DNA from: Natrinema salinisoli
Lineage (GTDB): Archaea > Halobacteriota > Halobacteria > Halobacteriales > Natrialbaceae
NCBI RefSeq assembly: GCF_020405205.1
Contig: NZ_CP084469.1
Span: 2,356,001 to 2,420,000 of the forward strand
DNA: 64,000 nucleotides
Direction of reading: 5' to 3'
The notes beneath the pieces were generated by a model. It searched no databases. It saw only the letters and a program-made list of their open reading frames with translations, and had not been told where the DNA came from. Of the stretch, positions 44,314 to 52,117 are shown one piece after another. The translations under genes and the position numbers were made by a program. Every line of letters starts with the position of its first letter. The stretch's first letter is position 1.

Positions 44314-45246
44314 TTAGTCCGCAGCCCGGCCGCTCGAGTCGCCCGTCTCGAGCTCTTCGGCGTCGGGTCGTTCGGCCGTGGGAAGCGAGTCGCGAAAGCG
44401 GTCGACGACCGAGCGGGCTTCGGCGAGCTCCGGTTCGCTGATGGCGCCCAGCAGGGCCAGCGCGCGCCGTGCGCGGGTCCGACGCCAGGATTCCTCGCGG
44501 TATTCGTACGTGCGGATCCCCCGGAGAAAGTCCGCCTTGGAGAACTCCGGCCAGTAGGGCGTACAGAAGAAGACGGCGGCTTCGTTGCCGTTCGCGTGCC
44601 AGGGAAGGAAGTTCGAGGTCCGTTCGTCGCCACCGGTCCGGATGATCAGGTCGACGTCCCGCACCGGCTGGTCGTACAGTCGCCGTTCGATCTCCTCGAC
44701 GCCGATGTCGTCGGGCTCGAGATCGCCGTCAGCGACCCCGTCGGCGACGCTGCGGGTGGCGTTGAGGAGCCGCGACCGGCCGCCGTACGCGAGCGCGATG
44801 TTCAGGACGAATCGATCGTAGCCTCGAGTCTGCCGCTCAGCGTAGTCGACCGCATCCTGGACTCGCTCCGGGAGCATGTCGGTCTCGCCGATCGCGCGAA
44901 TACAGACCTCGTTCTCGTGGACGCGATCGGCCTCCGCGAACTCGCGGAGTTTCTCGCAGAGGAGATCGAACAGGGCCTCGTTTTCTTCCTCCGGGCGCTC
45001 GAAGTTCTCCGTCGAGAACGCGTACAGCGTCAGTTCCTCGACGCCGATGTCCTGACACCACTCGAGCACGCGCTCGGTCGTCTGGGCACCGGCACGGTGC
45101 CCGTCGTGGGCGTCATCACCCTGTCTCCGGGCGTACCGTCGGTTACCGTCCTGAATCACCGCGACGTGGGTCGGTGCGCCGGAGATCTCCCTGGAGAGCA
45201 GGCGCTCGTATGCCGCGTCGACGCGCTGACGGAGCCACCGCTTCAT
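44314..45246 (-). CDS. uppS: undecaprenyl/dolichyl-type cis-prenyltransferase, catalytic subunit
   Basis: A 310-residue Z-prenyl diphosphate synthase that elongates allylic diphosphates with IPP to give the polyprenyl carrier of glycosylation. The catalytic Asp33 is in VAVIQDGNRRYARR. Further signatures are LYAFSTENF, LAYGGRSRLLNA and the diphosphate-binding VDLIIRTGGDERTSNFLPWH. The C-terminal helix lacks the RxG motif seen in homodimeric enzymes and carries an extra tail of about 50 residues. This fits a catalytic subunit that needs a partner, for which the gene at 42246 is the obvious candidate. Confidence 0.95.
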   Translation of the reverse strand: MKRWLRQRVDAAYERLLSREISGAPTHVAVIQDGNRRYARRQGDDAHDGHRAGAQTTERVLEWCQDIGVEELTLYAFSTENFERPEEENEALFDLLCEKLREFAEADRVHENEVCIRAIGETDMLPERVQDAVDYAERQTRGYDRFVLNIALAYGGRSRLLNATRSVADGVADGDLEPDDIGVEEIERRLYDQPVRDVDLIIRTGGDERTSNFLPWHANGNEAAVFFCTPYWPEFSKADFLRGIRTYEYREESWRRTRARRALALLGAISEPELAEARSVVDRFRDSLPTAERPDAEELETGDSSGRAAD

Positions 45247-45423
45247 TACTCGAATTAAAGTCAGCGGCGACTATGTGTCTTGTGTGTGAGGGGGTGGCAT
45301 CGAGAACGTGCGATGCTCGTACCGATCACGGTGCTGTGAACCCATCAGTTCCCGTCGAACGACGGGTTATTCGGGATCCCGGAATCGTGACGGCTATGAG
45401 TCCGGCGATGCTCGGATCTGACA

Positions 45424-45843
45424 ATGGCAGACACGAACTCCGACGCGCTCGACGAAGATCTCTACCAGCGCACCAAGGCACTGCTCGAGCCCGGCGACAT
45501 CGCCCTCAACGGGGCGGTCGTCCACACCGACTACGACGGGCAGGAAGACGTCAAGATGATGCAGGCGACGATCGACGTCGGCGACGTTATCGCCGAACAC
45601 TCCGGGCACGACCCGACCGATTGCTACGTCTACTCGGGCAACGACGACCCCGATTTCTCCTCGAACCAGCATCAGGGGCTGACCCTCGAGGACGAGGAAT
45701 TCGTCTGGGAGTGCCAGCAACTGCTCCGTGAGGGCAGCTTCGACATCGTCATCTACTACGAAGCGAGCGCGGACCACGAGGCGATCCTCGAGGACATTCG
45801 GGAACTGGGCTTCGACGTGACGGGCGTCGAAGGGGAGGACTAA
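45424..45843 (+). CDS. DUF5778-like haloarchaeal protein
   Basis: A 139-residue acidic cytoplasmic protein that I believe belongs to DUF5778, found only in haloarchaea; function unknown. The conserved-looking parts are GAVVHTDYDGQEDVKMMQAT, the following DVIAEHSGHDP, and a C-terminal alpha/beta segment (FDIVIYYEASADHEAILEDI). It lies 200 bp upstream of the heme operon on the same strand, but its spacing suggests a separate promoter. Confidence 0.75.
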   Translation: MADTNSDALDEDLYQRTKALLEPGDIALNGAVVHTDYDGQEDVKMMQATIDVGDVIAEHSGHDPTDCYVYSGNDDPDFSSNQHQGLTLEDEEFVWECQQLLREGSFDIVIYYEASADHEAILEDIRELGFDVTGVEGED

Positions 45844-46017
45844 TTCGGACGCGACGAGGCCTGTCGCTCCGTCCTCGCCTCGTCGGTACCGCCTGGACGA
45901 GAAACGCTGTCACTGCGTGGATCGGTGGGTAGACTATCGTCGACGGGTTTCGACCGAGTCCGCCGGAGGGATATCGAGCGGTCACGAGACGGCGTAAGGG
46001 AACCGTCTCCGGTCTGC

Positions 46018-46023
46018 TTATAC
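46018..46023 (+). promoter_or_regulatory. TATA-like box of the heme operon
   Basis: TTATAC is centred about 27 bp before the ATG at 46047. This is the spacing expected when an archaeal transcript begins at the start codon, so the operon is probably leaderless. Confidence 0.5.
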
Positions 46024-46046
46024 TGTGGCAGTCCCGAGAGCCCCGT

Positions 46047-47129
46047 ATGAGCACGGACGTCGACCTCACGGAACGCGAGCGGGCGGTCGTCAACGCCTTT
46101 CAGGGCGGATTTCCCGTCGTGGAACGGCCCTTCGAGCCGGCCGCGACAGCCATGCGCGACCGCGGGGTCGACATCGACGCGTCGGAACTGCTCGAGATCG
46201 TTCGCGACCTCGACGAGCGGGGCGTCCTCTCCCGATTCGGGTCGCTCGTCAACGCCCAGGAGATCGGCGGCGCGGCGACCCTCGTCGCCATGCACGCCCC
46301 CGACGACCGGTTCGACGAGATCGTCGATCAGGTCAACGACCACCGCGAGGTGGCCCACAACTACGAGCGCGAACATCCGCACCTGAACGTCTGGTTCGTC
46401 GTGAGCGTCGCCGAGGAGGACCGCGTCGAGGAGGTGCTGGCCGAAATCGAAGCCGAAACGGGACAGGAAACGTACAACCTGCCCAAACGGCAGGAGTTCC
46501 GCGTCGAGGCCAAGTTCTACGTCGACGGGCCGTTCGACGGCGACGGGGACGTCGACGCCGCCGGAATCGACTGCACCGAACTCGGACCGGATGTCACGCC
46601 GACCGACGAGTCCGCGCTCTCACCGGCCGAACGGGACCTCGTCCTCGAGATCCAGGACGGCTTCCCCCTGACCGAAACGCCGTACGCGGACATAGCGGAG
46701 GCGATCGGCCAGGACGTCCAGTGGGTGCTCGAGACGATCGCGCGATTCGATCGCGAGGGGAAGATCCGACGGATCGGCGTCGTACCGAACCACTACGCGC
46801 TGGGCTACACGGAGAACGGAATGACGGTCTGGAACGTCCCGGACGAGGTCGTTCCCCAAGTCGGCCCCGACGTCGCCTCGCTGCCGTTCGTGACGCACTG
46901 TTACCGGCGGCCGCGCCACGAGGGGGTCTGGCCGTACAACTTCTTCGCGATGACCCACGGCCGCAGCGAAGAAGAGAGCCAGCGACGCATCGAACAGGTT
47001 CGCGATACCATGAGCGAGCACTGGGACGTGGCCGACGGGGACTGGGATTCGCTGTTTTCGACGCAAATATTGAAGAAGACCGGCATTCGGATGGCAGCGC
47101 GCGCCGATGCGAACACGAGGGAGCGGTAA
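46047..47129 (+). CDS. ahbA/ahbB: siroheme decarboxylase, fused AhbA-AhbB subunits
   Basis: A 360-residue protein made of two Lrp/AsnC-like halves. Each half has an HTH-like segment and a ligand domain: the first begins LTERERAVVNAFQGGFPVVERPF, the second LSPAERDLVLEIQDGFPLTETPY. Siroheme decarboxylases remove the acetate carboxyls of siroheme to give didecarboxysiroheme, the first step of the siroheme-dependent heme route. In many archaea and sulfate reducers AhbA and AhbB are separate subunits; here one chain carries both. The conserved HxxYxR-like segments (HNYEREHPHLN and HCYRRPRHEGVWPYN) are active-site candidates. It is followed by precorrin-2 dehydrogenase and hemA in the same operon. 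Confidence 0.88.
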   Translation: MSTDVDLTERERAVVNAFQGGFPVVERPFEPAATAMRDRGVDIDASELLEIVRDLDERGVLSRFGSLVNAQEIGGAATLVAMHAPDDRFDEIVDQVNDHREVAHNYEREHPHLNVWFVVSVAEEDRVEEVLAEIEAETGQETYNLPKRQEFRVEAKFYVDGPFDGDGDVDAAGIDCTELGPDVTPTDESALSPAERDLVLEIQDGFPLTETPYADIAEAIGQDVQWVLETIARFDREGKIRRIGVVPNHYALGYTENGMTVWNVPDEVVPQVGPDVASLPFVTHCYRRPRHEGVWPYNFFAMTHGRSEEESQRRIEQVRDTMSEHWDVADGDWDSLFSTQILKKTGIRMAARADANTRER

Positions 47130-47158
47130 CGCCGGGTAGTTCGACTCGATCGACCACA

Positions 47159-47815
47159 ATGATACCACTACTGCACGATTTCACGGACGCGACGGTGCTC
47201 GTCGTCGGCGGCGGTCCGGTCGGGGCCCGGAAAGCGCGACGGTTCGCCCGCGAGGCGCAGGTGGTCGTCGTCAGCCCCGCCTTCGCGGATCGGGACTTCG
47301 ACGAGGCCGAACTGATTCGTGCCGCACCGACCGCCGACGAGATCCCGGCGTGGCTCGAGCGAACGACGCCCGCGCTGGTCGTCGCCGCGACGGACGACGA
47401 GGCGATCAACGAGGCCGTCGCCGATGCGGCCCGCGAGCGAGGCGTGCTCGTCAACCGGGCGGATCGGTCGGGAGAGCGCGAGGTTGACAGCGTCGTCGTT
47501 CCCGCGACCGTACGCGAGGATCCGGTGACCGTCGCGGTCGCGACCGGCGGGACGGCACCCGCACTGAGCAAGTATCTCCGGCAGGAACTCGAGGGGACGC
47601 TCGACGGAGCCGGCGAGATGGCACGGGTCTGTGCGGGATTGCGCGAGGAGCTCAAGGCGCGCGACGTGGCCGTCGACCGACGGCGGGAGATCGTTACGGA
47701 TGTCGTCAATTCTCCGGATGTTTGGACAGCTTTACGTACGGGTACTTCCAACTGTCCGCAAGTGATCGAGGACGTGCTCGGCGAGGAGCTAGCAACCGAG
47801 GGGGATCGGCCGTGA
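47159..47815 (+). CDS. sirC: precorrin-2 dehydrogenase / sirohydrochlorin ferrochelatase
   Basis: A 218-residue CysG-N/Met8-type protein that oxidises precorrin-2 to sirohydrochlorin with NAD and may also insert iron. It opens with a Rossmann motif (VLVVGGGPVGARKARRFA). It has the catalytic-domain segment TGGTAPALSKYLRQELE and a C-terminal helical part. It follows the fused siroheme decarboxylase and overlaps the hemA start by one base (TGATG), so the three genes form one heme/siroheme operon. The ATG at 47159 is chosen because the Rossmann strand begins ten residues later. Confidence 0.9.
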   Translation: MIPLLHDFTDATVLVVGGGPVGARKARRFAREAQVVVVSPAFADRDFDEAELIRAAPTADEIPAWLERTTPALVVAATDDEAINEAVADAARERGVLVNRADRSGEREVDSVVVPATVREDPVTVAVATGGTAPALSKYLRQELEGTLDGAGEMARVCAGLREELKARDVAVDRRREIVTDVVNSPDVWTALRTGTSNCPQVIEDVLGEELATEGDRP

Positions 47816-49161
47816 TGTCGACCGGGGTCGTGACTGCCGGGCGGGTAACCCACAGGAGTGGAAACGTCGACCAACTGGCTGCCGTCAGCCCCGAGAGTCA
47901 GGACGCCGCAGTCGCGGCACTCCTGACCGTTCCCGACATCGAAGAGGCGTACGTCCTCTCGACGTGCAATCGGGTCGAGGCGTACGTCGTCGGCTCGGAC
48001 CACGCCGTCGGCCGCGCCGCCCTCGAGGAATTTTTCGCCGGTATCGACGACGAGGCCATCGTGACGACCGACCACGACGAGAGTCTCCGGCATCTGCTTC
48101 GGGTGGCCGCCGGGCTCGAGTCCGTGATCCTCGGCGAGGATCAGATCATCGGCCAGGTCCGGACCGCCTACGAGGACGCCCGCGACGCCGACGGCATCGG
48201 CTCGATGCTCGAATCCGCCGTCACGAAGGCGATTCACGTCGGCGAACGGGCCCGTACCGAGACCGAAATCAACGAAGGCGTCGTGTCGCTGGGTTCGGCC
48301 GCGACGCGACGCGTTGCAAAGGAGATCGATCTCGAGGGTGCGTTCTCACTGGTCGTCGGGGCCGGCGAGATGGGACAGCTCGCCGCGCGCAGTCTGGCCG
48401 CGGCCGGCGTCGACGAACTCGTCGTCGCCAACCGAACGGTCGCCCACGCGGAACACCTCATCGACGACATTACGGACGAGACCGACGTCACGGCGACGGC
48501 CGCACCGCTCGAGGCACTCGATACCGTCGCGACCCGTGCCGACGTCGTCGTGGCGGCAACCGGTAGCGAGGAACCGGTACTCGAGCGTCGCCATTTCGCG
48601 GACGGCGACGCGACCGGGGCCGAACCGGAGCAGGTGGTCGTCGACCTCGGGCAGCCCCGCGACGTCGCCCCGGCGGCGACCGCGCTACCCTCGGTGTGCG
48701 TCTTCGACCTGGACGACCTCGAGTCGATCACCGACGAGACCCGCGAGCAGCGAGCCGACGCCGCTCGCGAGGTTGAGGCGATTATCGACCGCGAATTCGA
48801 CCTGCTCTGCGAGCAGTACAAGCGGGCCCGCGCCGACGAGGCGATCGCGGCGATGTACGAATCGGCGGAGCGGATCAAGGAACGGGAGGTCGACACCGCG
48901 CTGTCACACTTCGACGGCGAGGTTACCGAGGACCAGCGCGAGGTCGTCGAATCGATGGCCGACTCGCTGGTCAACCAGTTGCTCGCTCCGCCGACGAAGA
49001 GTCTACGGGAGGCGGCCGCCGAGGACGACTGGAGTACGATCCATACCGCGCTCCAGCTGTTCAATCCGGAGTTCGACGCGGACGACGGCGCGTTCGCACC
49101 ACCCACAGCCGTCACCGGCGCGAACGGCGAGGCGGGGATCGGCGCGACTGACGACGATTGA
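47815..49161 (+). CDS. hemA: glutamyl-tRNA reductase
   Basis: A 448-residue HemA that reduces Glu-tRNA(Glu) to glutamate-1-semialdehyde, the committed step of tetrapyrrole synthesis. The catalytic Cys is in VLSTCNRVEAYVV. The NADPH fold is at LVVGAGEMGQLAARSL. The dimerisation helix lies at the end, and the LGEDQIIGQVRTAYEDA segment is diagnostic. Its ATG overlaps the stop of the precorrin-2 dehydrogenase gene, indicating translational coupling. The start at 47815 gives the normal N-terminus. Confidence 0.97.
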   Translation: MSTGVVTAGRVTHRSGNVDQLAAVSPESQDAAVAALLTVPDIEEAYVLSTCNRVEAYVVGSDHAVGRAALEEFFAGIDDEAIVTTDHDESLRHLLRVAAGLESVILGEDQIIGQVRTAYEDARDADGIGSMLESAVTKAIHVGERARTETEINEGVVSLGSAATRRVAKEIDLEGAFSLVVGAGEMGQLAARSLAAAGVDELVVANRTVAHAEHLIDDITDETDVTATAAPLEALDTVATRADVVVAATGSEEPVLERRHFADGDATGAEPEQVVVDLGQPRDVAPAATALPSVCVFDLDDLESITDETREQRADAAREVEAIIDREFDLLCEQYKRARADEAIAAMYESAERIKEREVDTALSHFDGEVTEDQREVVESMADSLVNQLLAPPTKSLREAAAEDDWSTIHTALQLFNPEFDADDGAFAPPTAVTGANGEAGIGATDDD

Positions 49162-49341
49162 TCGGAGCGCGACGCTCGAGCGGTGAGTAACTCGTTTCAA
49201 CGACTACTATAGATTTTCGGACGATTCGACTCGATAGTCAGTGTACCGTTCGGTATCGGGTTCTGCAGTTACTCCGCACGGCAGAATAGACCGTCCCAGA
49301 TCCGCCGCTCTCACTGCAGAGTCAGCCGCGTCGAAGCCGCG

Positions 49342-49674
49342 TTATCGATTCGGTGCGCCGTACTCGACGTGGACCGTCGGGACGCTCGAGGAGTCGGGTG
49401 CTTCGGTCCCGTTCCAGTCGACGAGGCGGACGTTCGCCATCTGGCCGGAGAAGCGGAATCGCTGAACGCCAACGTCGATCGAACCCTCGGCGACGCCGCC
49501 GGCGACGACCGTTCCCTCGGCGACGGGATCGTCGGCGAGCATCTCGAGGTCGCCGTCGACAGCGATCTCGTAGTTCGATGGAACGCCGCGTCCGACGATC
49601 GTCACGAGGTTGGGAAGCGTACTATCCGTTGCAGCCGCGTCAGTTCGGTTCTCGACCGATGTGTCGCGTGCCAT
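49342..49674 (-). CDS. stand-alone beta-domain protein
   Basis: A 110-residue protein of mostly beta strands: VTIVGRGVPSNYEIAVDGDL, then a VAGGVAEGSIDVGVQRFRFS segment and a final VHVEY strand. This pattern resembles a domain that occurs at the C-terminus of many haloarchaeal secreted proteins ('G-x-P-x-x-Y' plus 'AEG' plus 'RFSG'). Here it stands alone, with no signal peptide. The ATG at 49674 is used. Function is unknown; the family likeness is from memory and should be tested. Confidence 0.6.
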   Translation of the reverse strand: MARDTSVENRTDAAATDSTLPNLVTIVGRGVPSNYEIAVDGDLEMLADDPVAEGTVVAGGVAEGSIDVGVQRFRFSGQMANVRLVDWNGTEAPDSSSVPTVHVEYGAPNR

Positions 49675-49820
49675 GCTTCGATAAGCCGAACATCCCGGCA
49701 TAAGCTTTCTTGTCGAAAAAACGGTAAGAAAGCGTGACTATGGCGACTGAGCTACTACTAGCCGACAACGGGAGTTGCCGGGCCAACGTTTAGGATCGGT
49801 AGTGTAGTCGGGACTATCGA

Positions 49821-50084
49821 ATGCTCGAACTCTACCAGGCGGAGAGCTGTCCTCACAGCGCGGACGTCCGGCAAAAACTGACCGATCTCGGCGTCTCGTA
49901 CGTAATTCACAACCCTCGACGGCCCGGCAACGAGGGTGGCGACGTACGCAACGACTGGACCCACGAGGCGATGATTGACCTCGGCGGCGAAGACGCGATT
50001 CCGTTTCTCGTCGACACCGACCGCGAAGAATCCCTCTACGAGAGCGACGAAATCGTCGACTACCTCGAGGAACACTACGGGTAG
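49821..50084 (+). CDS. glutaredoxin/GST-N-like thioredoxin-fold protein
   Basis: An 87-residue thioredoxin-fold protein. A CPHS motif (YQAESCPHSADVRQ) sits at the active-site position, with one redox Cys and Ser in place of the second. AIPFLVDTD supplies the cis-proline. The C-terminal helix ends EEHYG. It is of the glutaredoxin / GST N-terminal type and may be a monothiol oxidoreductase. Haloarchaea use gamma-glutamylcysteine rather than glutathione, so the partner thiol is uncertain. Confidence 0.8.
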   Translation: MLELYQAESCPHSADVRQKLTDLGVSYVIHNPRRPGNEGGDVRNDWTHEAMIDLGGEDAIPFLVDTDREESLYESDEIVDYLEEHYG

Positions 50085-50126
50085 CGAGCGTCGGTTCCGC
50101 GGGTTCGAAGCGCGCGACGCGATCGC

Positions 50127-50324
50127 TCAGTCGCGGGACGGGACCAGATCGCGGAGGAGGATCTCGCTCGGGACGGCAGGCGTCGTCGGAGGGCGGATCG
50201 ACTCGCTCGAGTCGATCGTGTGACCCGTGTCCACGTGGTGGGCGATGGCCGCACGAGAGCGGTCGCTCCGAGACGGCTCGTCGGCGGCGGACGTACTCCA
50301 GTCACAGTCGAGACAGTACTTCAT
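50127..50324 (-). CDS. C2H2-type zinc-finger mini-protein
   Basis: A 65-residue protein starting MKYCLDCDWSTSAAD. The CxxC pair at residues 4 and 7 is followed about 20 residues later by AIAHHVDTGHT, giving a C-x2-C...H-x5-H arrangement like a single C2H2 zinc finger. The rest is disordered and ends LLRDLVPSRD. The ATG at 50324 is used because it sits directly before the finger. It is convergent with the glutaredoxin-like gene. Confidence 0.65.
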   Translation of the reverse strand: MKYCLDCDWSTSAADEPSRSDRSRAAIAHHVDTGHTIDSSESIRPPTTPAVPSEILLRDLVPSRD

Positions 50325-50677
50325 CGTGCGTTCCTCACCCACCGGGCTCCCGAAGCCCTTTCGGTCCCGCCGTCGCTATCGATCCGGTGCGAGCGACCGA
50401 GCGGGAGCGCGGAACTGCAGGGTTCGCGCCCGCCTCGAATTCGGGACGCGTAGCGGTCGAAAATCGCAGAGCGATTCTCGCCCACAGCAGACGTGGAACC
50501 CACGCCTGCGGACGCCGCGCACGGCCCGTGAACAGACGGGTGCAACGCACCCGTGAGGAGAAATCGGCTGGAAAGGCGAGGCTATTCGCAGTTGCCGCGG
50601 TCGCAGAACCGCTGCTTTCGTCCCGTTCCTCGAGTACGCCGTTCGAAAAACGCGTTGATTACCCGCCCGTGAGCCGT
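50325..50677. other. gene-free region with short hairpins
   Basis: No coding frame is convincing in this stretch. It contains a cluster of perfect short inverted repeats (see the entry at 50462-50554). The rest is the promoter side of the C2H2 mini-gene and the 3' flank of the HAD gene. Confidence 0.45.
50462..50554. repeat. cluster of short perfect hairpins
   Basis: AATCGC-AGA-GCGATT (50462-50476) and ACGGGTGC-AAC-GCACCCGT (50536-50554) are perfect hairpins, with CACGG-C-CCGTG between them. Phrases such as 'GAACAGACGGG...CCGTGAGGAG' resemble a dispersed haloarchaeal repeat that I recall from other genomes. It may be a structured RNA, a repeat copy, or both. No other copy was found in this window. 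Confidence 0.55.
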
Positions 50678-51313
50678 TCAATACAGTTCGTCGAACGAGC
50701 GGACGCGGTAGTCGCCCAGCACGCACTGACCCCGCCGTTCGTGACCGACCCGTTCGACGTGGATCGCATCGAGGCCGGCGTTCCAGGCCGCGCCGACGTC
50801 GTTCGCCCCGTCACCGGCGAGGACGCCCAGGTGGCCGTTGTGAGCGACACCGAGGTCGGTCATCACCCGCTGGACGGGTCCCGGATCGGGCTTCCAGCCC
50901 GTCTCCTCGGTGCAACACAGCCGCGCGTCGAACCAGTCGCGGATTCCGAGGTTGTCGAGGACCGGCTCGCAGAGGAACTCCTGACAGTGCGTGACCAATC
51001 CGACCGGAGCGTCGAGCTCCGCGACGAACGCGGCGTCCTCGTGGAGATAGGTCTGTTCGGCTCGCACCAGCGGATCCTCCTCGTCGTGGAACGCCTCCCA
51101 GAAGGATCCGGGGTCGACGCCCCACTCCTCGAGTTGCCGGTCCCGAGAGCCGGTCAGGCCGTTCCAGAGGATATCGGCCTCCCGGTCGGTGAACTTGCGG
51201 CCGAGCCGGTCGCCGACCCGGTCGAACACGTCGCGAGTGTAGGACCACTCGACGTCGACGAGCGTCCCGTCGAGGTCGAGCAGCCAGAAGTCGTACTCAC
51301 GCTCGAGGTCCAT
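50678..51313 (-). CDS. HAD-superfamily hydrolase
   Basis: A 211-residue HAD phosphatase. Motif I is DFWLLDLDGTLVD with the nucleophile Asp. Motif II is near VGLVTHCQ. Motif III/IV (GWKPDPGPVQ then LGVLAGDGANDVGAAW) completes the active site. The cap is helical, as in phosphoglycolate phosphatases, but the true substrate is not known. The ATG at 51313 (MDLEREYDFW) is chosen since the upstream extension is non-conserved. It is monocistronic. Confidence 0.88.
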   Translation of the reverse strand: MDLEREYDFWLLDLDGTLVDVEWSYTRDVFDRVGDRLGRKFTDREADILWNGLTGSRDRQLEEWGVDPGSFWEAFHDEEDPLVRAEQTYLHEDAAFVAELDAPVGLVTHCQEFLCEPVLDNLGIRDWFDARLCCTEETGWKPDPGPVQRVMTDLGVAHNGHLGVLAGDGANDVGAAWNAGLDAIHVERVGHERRGQCVLGDYRVRSFDELY

Positions 51314-51519
51314 CGGAGGAAAGTCTATGCGGTTCTCGAGTAAATGTTTATCGCCGTTCAGCGGGCGAAGTGGAGAGCCAGCCCCCGTGTACGGATCGGC
51401 TACCGGCTCAGCCGGACCTACCCCCGTCCCGAGTACTATCGAGGTGAAGCGAATTCGTATAAATAACCCATCGGATACCACCCCGAATATATAACCGGAT
51501 AGTACGCCCTCCTACTGGC

Positions 51520-51996
51520 ATGGTCGAGACGGATTCGGATTCCAGCGGTGATCACCGGCACAGCGGCCTCGAGGATGAAACCGTCATCGGGTCGAAGATG
51601 GGCGATGGCGGAGCGGCCGATCTCGACGAACTGTTACGGATACTGAGTCATCACCGCCGCCGGTGTATTCTCTACTGTCTGGATGCCGCGGACCATCGAG
51701 ACGTAGAGACGCTCGCGAAACGCGTCGCGACCCGGTTGGAACGAACGGTCCCCGACGATCGTGATGAGGTCAGATACGACGACATCAAGCTCTCGCTCGT
51801 CCACGTCGACATCCCGATGTTGGAGGATGCGGACGTTATTTCCTACGATCAGCGACGCGGCGATCTGTGTCTCGACTGTCCGCCGACACGCATCGAACCC
51901 CTTCTCGAAACGTGTGCCGCACTCGACCCGTGTGCCGAGACGGACGACGGACGCGAGAGCGACGAGTTGGAAGCCGCATCGTCGTACGACCGGTGA
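51520..51996 (+). CDS. DUF7344 winged-helix protein (second copy)
   Basis: A 158-residue protein with the DUF7344 pattern DLDELLRILSHHRRRCILYC, then LVHVDIPMLEDADVISYDQ for the recognition/wing part. The acidic N-terminus of about 30 residues is probably disordered. Four Cys residues in the second half (CLDCPPTRIEPLLETC) could bind metal or form a redox switch. It is a probable transcription regulator; targets are unknown. Confidence 0.75.
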   Translation: MVETDSDSSGDHRHSGLEDETVIGSKMGDGGAADLDELLRILSHHRRRCILYCLDAADHRDVETLAKRVATRLERTVPDDRDEVRYDDIKLSLVHVDIPMLEDADVISYDQRRGDLCLDCPPTRIEPLLETCAALDPCAETDDGRESDELEAASSYDR

Positions 51997-52117
51997 ACCG
52001 CCTCAAGGCCAAGTACTTAGAGAAACCGACGATCTCACGTCATCCAGAGAATCGTTGATTCTCGGACGGCCCCGAGGCGCTTGACCCATTTCGCCCGTAT
52101 ACCAATTCCCGGAGCCG

